This document shows, piece after piece, positions 7,547-14,470 of a DNA stretch of 64,000 nucleotides (position 1 is its first letter; each line of letters opens with the position of its first letter). The notes beneath the pieces were generated by a model, which searched no databases, was not told the DNA's origin, and saw nothing but the letters and a program-made list of their open reading frames with translations. Position numbers and translations under genes: made by a program. Origin of the DNA: Cellulomonas alba (GTDB lineage: Bacteria > Actinomycetota > Actinomycetes > Actinomycetales > Cellulomonadaceae); NCBI RefSeq assembly GCF_030362835.1, contig NZ_JAUCGQ010000001.1, forward strand, positions 2,273,461 to 2,337,460, read 5' to 3'.

Positions 7547-9268
7547 ATGCCGATCTTCGAGCTGGACGAAGGGCGTCCGCGCCTCGTTCAGCCGATGCAG
7601 CCGCTCCCGGGATCGTTCGGCCAGGACTGTGCCGCGCTGCTGACGCACCATCTCGCGGCCGTCGCCGGCGAACCGCTCTTCGTCGTCCGTGCGCGCTCCA
7701 CCGCACCCGAGCACGCGGACGTCCCCGAGCTGCTCGCACTCGACTCGACGGGCCGCCCGGTGATCGTCGAGGTCGTGCCCGTCGTGGACGACGACGCCGT
7801 CGTCGCCACCCTGCGCCACGCCGGGGCTGCGGCACGCATGACGACGACCGACCTCGCGCGCGCCTACCACCCGGACCCGAGCCGGTTCCCGGTCGACTTC
7901 GCGGCGTTCCGCGAGCAGGTCGCGTTCGGCGCGACGACGAGCCGCCGCGAGGGCGTGCGCCTCGTGCTGCTGTGCTCCGAGGTCGCGGCCGCCGCCGGCG
8001 ACACGCTCGCCTTCCTGCGCGGTCCCGGCCGGCACGTCGACGTGCTGCAGGTCGGCGTCGTCCGTGGCGTCGACGACCGCCGGATGATCGACGTCTCGCC
8101 GCTCGCCACGCACGAGACCGTGCGGCGGTCGGTCGAGCCGACGGCGCTGCGGCTCGTGCGCTCGAGCGAGGCGTTCGCCACGGCGATGGCGTACGACTCG
8201 GGGCGGCTCAACCTGTCGCGGCCGCCGATGCCCGGAGCCGTCGTCAACCCGCCGCACCGCGTCTCGTCGCCCGAGGCGATCACGCCGGTGACGGGCGTCC
8301 GCGTGCCGGACGGCGCGGCGTCCCGGCCCACCAACGGCCACACGCCGGCGCCCGGCGTGCCGCCCGTCCCCGCGCCGCTGCACGCCCCGCTCGCCCACGA
8401 CCCGGCCGAGCTGGAGCCGCCGTTCCGGCCCGAGCAGCCGGCGCCGTCGCAGCCGCCGCACGGCTCGCTCCAGCCGCCGGGCCAGCACCTGCCCGCCGTC
8501 TCCGGGGGACCCCGCCCGCTCACGCCGCCGCACGGCGCGCCGCCGGTCGCCGCTCCGGGGTCCGCGTTCTCGGCCGCGCCTCGGGCCGCAGCCGGGCAGG
8601 CGGCCGCCGGGTCGCCGGTCACGGCCGCGCCGTCGCCGGCCGGGGCGGCGACCGGGTCCACCGCCGGGGCGCCCGCCGCGCCGGCCACCACGTCGGCAGA
8701 CGAGACGGCGTCGGCAGCCGCGCCCCCGGCCGCCGCGGCGGCCCAGCCTGCCGCAACCGCGCTGGACGTGCCCGTCGCGCCGGCGTCGGTCGCGTGGACC
8801 GCGCTCGACGCGCCCGCGGGGTCGTTCCCGGCGCCGCTCGGGACGTCGGCCACGTCGCTGCCGCTGCCGCTGCCGCCCGCGCCCGCGCGCGCCGAGCCCG
8901 AACGCCCCGCGGCAGAGCAGGTGCGCCCCGCCGCAGAGCCCGCCGCGGCCCCGCCCGGCGCGCCGCCCGAGCGGTCGTCGACCACGGGCAACGACGGGCT
9001 CCCGGTGCCCGAGCTCGCGACGCTCGCCAAGCGCCGCCGCGCGATCACGACGCTCGTCTGGTACCGCGAGCGCCGCGACCAGCGGCTCGTCGCGCTGCTG
9101 CGGCAGGACGGACTCATCCAGCTGCCCGACGGCCGGACGTACGCCGACCCGGACCTCGCCGCCGCGGCGGCGGCCGGCAGCCTCGCGCGCATCGACGGCT
9201 GGCGCTCCTGGCGCATGGGCGACGGCGGCCCGACCCTCGCGGAGGCCGCGGGAGTGCCGGCGACCTGA
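7547..9268 (+). CDS. Protein with nuclease-like N-terminus and RAMA-like modified-DNA reader C-terminus
   Basis: A 573-residue protein in three parts. Residues 1-200 look like a PD-(D/E)XK-type fold: PELLALDSTGRPVIVEVV (60-77) has the E..D..ExV layout of NucS/DUF91-like nucleases, but Val stands where the catalytic Lys is expected. Residues about 220-485 are a Pro/Ala-rich linker. The last 90 residues (VWYRERRDQRLVALLRQDG, then IDGWRSWRMGDGG) match the RAMA/restriction-associated reader pattern with its DGWxxWR signature. It probably binds DNA, perhaps modified DNA, without cutting. GGAGAGGTCCC precedes the ATG. No methylase or restriction gene is adjacent, so the function is inferred. Confidence 0.7.
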   Translation: MPIFELDEGRPRLVQPMQPLPGSFGQDCAALLTHHLAAVAGEPLFVVRARSTAPEHADVPELLALDSTGRPVIVEVVPVVDDDAVVATLRHAGAAARMTTTDLARAYHPDPSRFPVDFAAFREQVAFGATTSRREGVRLVLLCSEVAAAAGDTLAFLRGPGRHVDVLQVGVVRGVDDRRMIDVSPLATHETVRRSVEPTALRLVRSSEAFATAMAYDSGRLNLSRPPMPGAVVNPPHRVSSPEAITPVTGVRVPDGAASRPTNGHTPAPGVPPVPAPLHAPLAHDPAELEPPFRPEQPAPSQPPHGSLQPPGQHLPAVSGGPRPLTPPHGAPPVAAPGSAFSAAPRAAAGQAAAGSPVTAAPSPAGAATGSTAGAPAAPATTSADETASAAAPPAAAAAQPAATALDVPVAPASVAWTALDAPAGSFPAPLGTSATSLPLPLPPAPARAEPERPAAEQVRPAAEPAAAPPGAPPERSSTTGNDGLPVPELATLAKRRRAITTLVWYRERRDQRLVALLRQDGLIQLPDGRTYADPDLAAAAAAGSLARIDGWRSWRMGDGGPTLAEAAGVPAT

Positions 9269-9289
9269 CGTGCGGCCGTCCCGGCGCCG

Positions 9290-10249
9290 TCAGACCTCGA
9301 GCACGACCTTCCCGAACTGCGCCCCGGCGGCGAGCCGCGCCAGTCCGTCGCGCGCCCGCGCGAGCGGGAACGTGGAGTCGACGAGCGGCCGCACACCGGT
9401 CCGCGCCAGGAACGCGACCAGGTGCTGCAGGTCCTCGCGCGAGCCCATCGTGGTGCCGACGACGGTGATCTCCTGGAAGAAGATGCGCTGCAGCTCGGCC
9501 GCGTCGGCGTCGCCCGATGTCGCGCCGGCGACCACGACGCGGCCGCCGGGGCGGACCGATCGGATGCTGTGCGACCAGGTGGCGCGCCCCACGGTCTCGA
9601 GCACGACGTCGGCGCGCGGCACGCGGGCGCCCGTCTCGAACGCGCCCGCGGCGCCCAGCTCGAGCGCCTGGGCCCGGCGGTCCTCGTCGCGGCTCGTGAC
9701 GAGGACCTCGAGCCCCGCGGCCGCGCCGAGCAGGACCGCCGCAGTCGCGACACCGCCGCCCGCGCCCTGCACCAGCACCCGCTGGCCCGGTGTCGCGCCG
9801 CCGTTGACGAACAGCATCCGGTACGCCGTCAGCCATGCGGTCGGCAGGCACGCGGCCTCGACGAACGACAGCTCGGCCGGCTTGTCCACGAGGTTGTAGG
9901 TCGGCACCGCGACGCGCTCCGCGAGCGTGCCCGGGTACCGCTCCGACAGGAGGGTGCGCGGCTCGTCGGGTCCGACGCCGTGGCCGAGCCCACCACCGAT
10001 GACGCCGTGCAGCAGCACCTCGCGGCCGTCGGGCGTGACGCCGGCGGCGTCGGTGCCGAGCACCATCGGCAGCTGCTCGGCGCGCAGGCCGACGCCGCGC
10101 AGCGACCACAGGTCGTGATGGTTCAGCGCCGACGCGCGGACGTCGACGACGGTCCAGTGCTCGGCCGCCACCGGCTCGGGCCGTTCGCCGACCTCGAGCC
10201 CCGTGAGCGGGTCGTCGGGCGAGAACCGGGCGGCGTAGGCGGCGAGCAC
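9290..10249 (-). CDS. Zinc-binding dehydrogenase / NADPH:quinone oxidoreductase family
   Basis: Medium-chain dehydrogenase/reductase, 319 residues. The N-terminal GroES-like part carries ASALNHHDLWSLRGVG, and the Rossmann part has the dinucleotide motif VQGAGGGVATAAV (about residues 165-177). The structural zinc Cys cluster is absent, as in the quinone-oxidoreductase branch. The GTG start has TAGCGT exactly 6 nt upstream, so the mRNA is probably leaderless. It is convergent with the RAMA-like protein gene. The substrate cannot be deduced. Confidence 0.85.
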   Translation of the reverse strand: MLAAYAARFSPDDPLTGLEVGERPEPVAAEHWTVVDVRASALNHHDLWSLRGVGLRAEQLPMVLGTDAAGVTPDGREVLLHGVIGGGLGHGVGPDEPRTLLSERYPGTLAERVAVPTYNLVDKPAELSFVEAACLPTAWLTAYRMLFVNGGATPGQRVLVQGAGGGVATAAVLLGAAAGLEVLVTSRDEDRRAQALELGAAGAFETGARVPRADVVLETVGRATWSHSIRSVRPGGRVVVAGATSGDADAAELQRIFFQEITVVGTTMGSREDLQHLVAFLARTGVRPLVDSTFPLARARDGLARLAAGAQFGKVVLEV

Positions 10250-10255
10250 GACGCC

Positions 10256-10261
10256 ACGCTA
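10256..10261 (-). promoter_or_regulatory. -10 box for leaderless dehydrogenase mRNA
   Basis: TAGCGT on the minus strand, separated by exactly 6 nt from the GTG start at 10249. It follows the TANNNT-N6-start rule seen before eight other genes in the window. Confidence 0.5.
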
Positions 10262-10279
10262 CCGACGCCGTCTCACCTG

Positions 10280-11017
10280 TCAGAGCAGCGGGAGCATCCG
10301 ACCGAGGTCCGGCACCGCGTCCGCGGAGCTGGCCGGCGTGAGCGCGGCGGCGAGCACGTCGACGTCGTACGAGGTCCGCCCGGTCGCGAGCCGCATCCAC
10401 GCGCGCGGGTCGGCGACCGCGAGGTCCCACCCGCCGCGCGCCAGCACGATGCCCAGCAGCGCGTCCGCGACGAACCGCAGCGCCGCAGGGTCCACGGGGT
10501 CGACACCGGGCCCGGAACCGGCGACGCGCCGCACCGAGCGGAGCAGGTCGTCGGCGTGCACCACGAGCTCGACGACGCGCGACGTCGTCATGGTCGAGAG
10601 CAGCACCGGTCCGCGCCGCGCCTGGACCACGAGGTCGTCACCGCGGTGCGCGTCGAGCAGCGCGAACGCCGCCGCGGCGCGCCGGTCGACCTCGGGCAGC
10701 GGGTCGCGCGCGATCTCCGCGGCGAGGTCGCGGGTGTTCTGCGCGATGTCGGCCGCGCGGTCCGGGTAGCTGCTGACGTACTCGCCGAGCGTCAGCGGCA
10801 TCGTCCCCGGCGGCGCAGGCGTGCAGACGGCGAGCGCATCCATCGCCCGGCCGAGGTGCGCCACGAGCTCGGCGACCGTCCAGCCGGGCAGCACCGAGGC
10901 CTCGCCGGCCACGGAGTCGTCGACGACCTCCTCGACCCAGCCGCGCAGGCGGCGCCACTGGGCGCGCAGCGCGGTGTCGGCAGCAGCGAGGTCGGCGCTC
11001 GTCATGCGCGTCATGGT
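10280..11017 (-). CDS. Mycothiol-dependent maleylpyruvate isomerase-like (DinB_2/MDMPI) protein
   Basis: About 245 residues with an N-terminal MDMPI four-helix domain: LPGWTVAELVAHLGRAMDAL places a metal-binding His near residue 50, and VVELVVHADDLLRSV carries another His. The C-terminal part is the usual small SCP2-like domain. Family members use mycothiol or bind metal ions, which fits the mshA gene elsewhere in the window. The start chosen is the first of two ATGs (MTRM); GGGGGA lies about 11 nt before it. It follows metX on the same strand with a 163-nt gap. The substrate is unknown. Confidence 0.78.
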   Translation of the reverse strand, partial: TMTRMTSADLAAADTALRAQWRRLRGWVEEVVDDSVAGEASVLPGWTVAELVAHLGRAMDALAVCTPAPPGTMPLTLGEYVSSYPDRAADIAQNTRDLAAEIARDPLPEVDRRAAAAFALLDAHRGDDLVVQARRGPVLLSTMTTSRVVELVVHADDLLRSVRRVAGSGPGVDPVDPAALRFVADALLGIVLARGGWDLAVADPRAWMRLATGRTSYDVDVLAAALTPASSADAVPDLGRMLPLL

Positions 11018-11180
11018 GCCAGCAGTCCCCCGGCACAGCCGCGACGCGACGGCGACCCGCCGCGTCGGACGGCCCGCACGACGCACAGCGGGGCCGCGGG
11101 CCGCGGACGGGCACGGGCGTCGAGAGGTGCGCTGAGTCCGCTGCTGCCACCCGACACGCCCGCGACAAGCCGCGGCAGCC

Positions 11181-12497
11181 TCAGCGGGAGCGGACGCCGT
11201 CCTCGAGGAACTCGCTGACCAGCGCGCCGACCAGGTCCTCCTCGATCAGGAACCCGTCGTGCCCGTAGTCGGAGTGCACGGTCCGCACGGGACCCGAGCC
11301 GGGGATGCCCGCGGCGATCCGCTCGGACTGCGCCGGCGGGAAGAGCCGGTCGGAGTCGACGGCGATCACGAGCGCGCGGGCCGTGATCTGCGCGAGCGCC
11401 GCCTCGACGCCGCCGCGGTCGCGGCCGAGGTCGTGCGTGATCATCGTCCGCGTCAGCACCACGTACGTGTTGGCGTCGAACCGGCGCGCGAGCTTGTCGC
11501 CGTGGTGGTCGAGGTAGCTCTGGACCGCGAAGCGCCCGCCGTCGAGCGGGTCCTCGGCCCCCTGCGGGATGCGGCCGAACCGCTCGTCGAGCTCGAAGGC
11601 CGACCGGTAGGTCTGGTGCGCGATCTGCCGTGCGATGCCGAGGCCGACGTGCGGGCCGTCGCCGTCGGCGGCGTCGTAGTAGTCGCCGTCGCGATAGCTG
11701 GGGTCGGCGCGGATCGCGGACAGCTGCGTGTGGAAGCCGGCGATCTGGTCGCCCGACGTCTGCGCCGCGGTCGCGATCGCCGCGATCGCCTCGACCCGGT
11801 CCGGTGCCATGACGGCCCACTCGAGCACGCGCTGGCCGCCCATCGAGGCACCGATGACGAGCGCCCACGAGTCGATGCCGAGCAGGTCGGCGAGGCGGAT
11901 CTCGGCCGCGACCTGGTCACGCACGGTCAGCAGCGGGAATCGCCCACCCCACGGGCGGCCGTCGGGCGCGGTGGACGCGGGACCCGTCGAGCCCTGGCAG
12001 CCGCCGAGCACGTTGGGCGCGACCACGAAGTATCGGTCGGTGTCGATGGGCGCGCCCGGCCCGACCATCGACTGCCACCACCCGGCGGTCGGGTGGCCCT
12101 CGGCGGGCTCACCCGTCACGTGCGAGTCGCCCGTCAGCGCGTGCAGCACGAGCACCGCGTTGGTGCCGTCCTCGTTGAGCTCGCCCCAGGTCTCGTAGGC
12201 GAGCCGGACCGCGGGCAGGCGGCCGCCCGACTCGAGCGCGAACGGCCCGAGGTCCGCGAACCGACGGCGGCCCACCGGGTCGCCGTCACGCCACGCCGCG
12301 GACGCCGGCACGGGCGGGCGCTCGGGCAGCGGCACGCGGCTCGCGACCGTGCGCGGGCGCGCCTTGGCGCGTCCGAAGGTGAGCGTCTCGTCCTGCACGA
12401 GGCCCCAATCTACGTACTGGTCCGGTGGCGGGCCGAGCGGCCCACCCTCCGGGACGGCACCGCCGTCCCGGTCGTCGTCGGTGTCGCCGTCAGCCAC
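11181..12497 (-). CDS. metX: Homoserine O-acetyltransferase MetX
   Basis: Acetylates L-homoserine with acetyl-CoA to give O-acetylhomoserine, the substrate of the neighbouring MetY. It is an alpha/beta-hydrolase fold protein with the nucleophile Ser in IGASMGGQ (about residue 216), the acid in VIAVDSDRLFPP and His in YGHDGFLIE. The 438 residues exceed the usual 370-380 because of a 60-residue acidic and Pro-rich N-terminal extension; an internal start is possible, but none has a better ribosome site than the GTG with GAGGG before it. It is downstream of metY on the same strand, with a 15-bp stem-loop in the 78-nt gap that may lower its expression. Confidence 0.95.
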   Translation of the reverse strand: MADGDTDDDRDGGAVPEGGPLGPPPDQYVDWGLVQDETLTFGRAKARPRTVASRVPLPERPPVPASAAWRDGDPVGRRRFADLGPFALESGGRLPAVRLAYETWGELNEDGTNAVLVLHALTGDSHVTGEPAEGHPTAGWWQSMVGPGAPIDTDRYFVVAPNVLGGCQGSTGPASTAPDGRPWGGRFPLLTVRDQVAAEIRLADLLGIDSWALVIGASMGGQRVLEWAVMAPDRVEAIAAIATAAQTSGDQIAGFHTQLSAIRADPSYRDGDYYDAADGDGPHVGLGIARQIAHQTYRSAFELDERFGRIPQGAEDPLDGGRFAVQSYLDHHGDKLARRFDANTYVVLTRTMITHDLGRDRGGVEAALAQITARALVIAVDSDRLFPPAQSERIAAGIPGSGPVRTVHSDYGHDGFLIEEDLVGALVSEFLEDGVRSR

Positions 12498-12512
12498 GGC
12501 AGCCCTCGGGCA

Positions 12513-12565
12513 CCGCGGGTCCGCGACGCGCGGCGGCGGGTGCCACCGGTGTCGCGGACCCGCGG
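12513..12565 (-). terminator. Intercistronic stem-loop between metY and metX
   Basis: Perfect 15-bp stem (12513-12527 with 12551-12565) closing a 23-nt loop, between the metY stop and the metX start. It could terminate part of the transcripts or protect the metY message end. Confidence 0.55.
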
Positions 12566-12575
12566 CCCGGCATCG

Positions 12576-13895
12576 TCAGGCGCCCTTGGCCGCGCGGAAG
12601 CCCGCGTCGAGGTCGGCGAGGATGTCGTCGATGTGCTCGATGCCGACCGCGAGACGCACGAGGCCGGGCGTCACGCCGGAGAGCTCCTGCTCCTCGGGGG
12701 TCAGCTGGCTGTGCGTGGTCGAGGCCGGGTGGATGACGAGCGAGCGCACGTCACCGATGTTCGCGACGTTCGAGTGGAGCTCGAGCGCGCTGACGAACGC
12801 CTGACCGGCGGGCGAGCCGCCCTCGAGCTCGAACGCGAGCACCGCGCCCGCGCCCCGGGGGGCGTACTTGACCTGGTTGGCGTGCCACGGGCTCGACTCG
12901 AGGCCCGAGTAGTGGACCTTGACGACGTCCTCGCGCGCCTCGAGCCACTCGGCCACCTTCTGCGCGTTCGCGACGTGACGCTCGACGCGCAGCGACAGCG
13001 TCTCGATGCCCTGCGAGATCAGGAACGCGTTGAACGGCGACACCGCCGAGCCCAGGTCGCGCAGCAGCTGGATGCGCGCCTTGAGGATGTAGGAGAGGTT
13101 GACGCCGAAGATGCCGTTCACGCCGAGCGTCTCGCCGATGACGAGCCCGTGGTACGACGGGTCGGCCTGGTTGAAGCCGGGGAACCGGTCCGGGTACTGC
13201 TGGTAGTCGAACGTGCCGCCGTCGACGATGACGCCGCCGATCGCCGAGCCGTGCCCACCGAGGTACTTGGTGGCCGAGTGCACGACGACGTCGGCGCCCC
13301 ACTGCAGCGGGTTGATGAGGTACGGCGTCGCGACGGTGTTGTCGACGATGAGCGGCGCGCCGTACTCGTGCGCGACCCCCGCGACGAGCTCGATGTCGAG
13401 CACGTCGGACTTGGGGTTCGGGATCGTCTCGGCGAAGAACGCCTTGGTGTTCGGGCGGATCGCCGCGCGCCACGAGTCGGCGTCGTGCGGGTCCTCGACG
13501 AACGTCGTCTCGATGCCGAGCTTCGGCAGCGTGTAGTGCAGCAGGTTGTACGTGCCGCCGTAGAGCGACGGGCTCGCGACGATGTGGTCGCCCGCCTCGG
13601 CGACGTTGAGGATCGCGAACGTCTCCGCCGCCTGGCCCGAGGCCACGAGCAGGGCGCCGACGCCGCCCTCGAGGCTCGCGATGCGGTTCTCGACGACCTC
13701 CTGGGTCGGGTTGCCGATGCGCGTGTAGATCGGGCCGAGCTCCTTGAGCGCGAACCGGTCAGCGGCCTGCTGGGCGCTGTCGAAGACGTACGACGTGGTC
13801 TGGTAGATCGGCAGCGCGCGGGCGCCGGTCGCCGGGTCCGGGGACTGGCCGGCGTGGATCTGGCGGGTCTCGAAGTTCCAGCTCTCGTTGCTCAT
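12576..13895 (-). CDS. metY: O-acetylhomoserine sulfhydrylase MetY
   Basis: PLP enzyme of the Cys/Met metabolism family that makes homocysteine from O-acetylhomoserine and sulfide. The Schiff-base Lys sits in HSATKYLGGHG (about residue 209), YTRIGNPTQEVVE (about 56) and the substrate loop near YGGTYNLLHYT are typical, and 439 residues is standard for MetY rather than for MetB/MetC (about 390). AAGGAG precedes the ATG. It is the first gene of the metY-metX unit and is preceded by a 195-nt leader with a seven-codon Cys-containing reading frame. Together the two genes form the direct sulfhydrylation route to methionine. Confidence 0.96.
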   Translation of the reverse strand: MSNESWNFETRQIHAGQSPDPATGARALPIYQTTSYVFDSAQQAADRFALKELGPIYTRIGNPTQEVVENRIASLEGGVGALLVASGQAAETFAILNVAEAGDHIVASPSLYGGTYNLLHYTLPKLGIETTFVEDPHDADSWRAAIRPNTKAFFAETIPNPKSDVLDIELVAGVAHEYGAPLIVDNTVATPYLINPLQWGADVVVHSATKYLGGHGSAIGGVIVDGGTFDYQQYPDRFPGFNQADPSYHGLVIGETLGVNGIFGVNLSYILKARIQLLRDLGSAVSPFNAFLISQGIETLSLRVERHVANAQKVAEWLEAREDVVKVHYSGLESSPWHANQVKYAPRGAGAVLAFELEGGSPAGQAFVSALELHSNVANIGDVRSLVIHPASTTHSQLTPEEQELSGVTPGLVRLAVGIEHIDDILADLDAGFRAAKGA

Positions 13896-14090
13896 GGTGG
13901 CTCCTTCGCGGTTCGGGTCGGTGATCAGTCGTCAGGCGAGAGATCGCTGGTCCGCGGGGAGCTCGGGCAGCCGACGTCCGTCCCGCGGGGAGTGGGGTGG
14001 AGTGGCGCACGGTCGAGCCGGGCTCGGCGAGGTCAGGGCCGCGTCTCGAGGGACGGTGACCTGCCCGCAGGCATGCCGAACGTGCGCTGG

Positions 14091-14114
14091 TCAGCGACAC
14101 ATTCGACGGAACAT
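14091..14114 (-). CDS. Putative leader peptide MFRRMCR of metYX
   Basis: A seven-codon frame (M-F-R-R-M-C-R, stop TGA) located 195 nt before metY. Its ATG lies exactly 6 nt after a TACTCT box, which itself is 17 nt after TTCACG, so the mRNA would begin at this ATG. The Cys codon suggests a sensor for charged tRNA-Cys, and it also has Met codons. Cys-containing leader peptides upstream of sulfur genes are known in actinobacteria, but this specific one is an inference. Confidence 0.5.
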   Translation of the reverse strand: MFRRMCR

Positions 14115-14120
14115 GCGCCG

Positions 14121-14149
14121 AGAGTAGACAGACCGATCCGGTACGTGAA
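14121..14149 (-). promoter_or_regulatory. metYX promoter
   Basis: Minus-strand TTCACG (14144-14149), a 17-nt spacer, then TACTCT (14121-14126). This is the best -35/-10 pair in the intergenic region and points at the mini-ORF start 6 nt further on. Confidence 0.6.
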
Positions 14150-14264
14150 ACGGCCGTCTCACGATGCGGTCGCGCGTGTGTCCGCGACCGCGACCGCAGC
14201 CGGGGGTCCGCGTGGCGAACGGGTGACGCTGTCGCCGCCGCGCCCGATTCGTCCCGAAGCACAC

Positions 14265-14291
14265 TCCTGTGACTCCTGTTACTCGTGTGAC
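14265..14291 (+). repeat. Three 9-bp iterons (GTNAC boxes) upstream of NlpC/P60 gene
   Basis: TCCTGTGAC, TCCTGTTAC and TCGTGTGAC stand in tandem, putting GTNAC at 14269, 14278 and 14287 in a 9-bp phase. A fourth GTGAC lies at 14223. Actinobacterial MtrA binds repeated GTNAC-like sites, and peptidoglycan hydrolase genes are known MtrA targets; assignment to MtrA is inferred. Confidence 0.5.
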
Positions 14292-14470
14292 TGATGTTCA
14301 CTTCTGGGATTAGCGCCGGTAGCGTCCGAGGGGCGCGGGCATCGCAGCCCGCCGTGCAGGTAGCGCGGGCCGGGCCGGCAGCAGCTCAAGATCGGGCCGC
14401 GCGCAGCCGAGGGCAGACCAGGGGCGGCAGCACGGCCGCCCTCGAGGCGGACGGGGAGAGGCAGCACGGC

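Larger units (their letters stand above)
13896..14470. other. Divergent intergenic region, metYX / NlpC-P60 gene
   Basis: This 575-bp region holds no full gene. The minus-strand half contains the metYX promoter, a leaderless mini-ORF and a structured leader with CCTG/CAGG and CGAGCC/GGCTCG hairpins. The plus-strand half contains GTNAC iterons, a TAGCGT box (14320-14325) and a long untranslated leader for the hydrolase gene. I looked for SAM and c-di-AMP (ydaO) riboswitch landmarks and did not find them. Confidence 0.6.

Noticed and set aside
13896..14120. SAM riboswitch in the metYX leader
   Set aside because: Hairpins and a GGTCA segment suggested SAM-IV, but the conserved CGGCAACC-type core and pairing layout were not found. 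A covariance search with the SAM family models would settle it.
11259..14294. About 1000-codon plus-strand frame across metX, metY and the promoter region
   Set aside because: Antisense shadow of metX and metY, which are unmistakable on the minus strand.
14292..14470. c-di-AMP (ydaO) riboswitch before the NlpC/P60 gene
   Set aside because: This gene class often has one, but the conserved GGGGTGAAT and AGCTAACC-like landmarks are missing from the leader.
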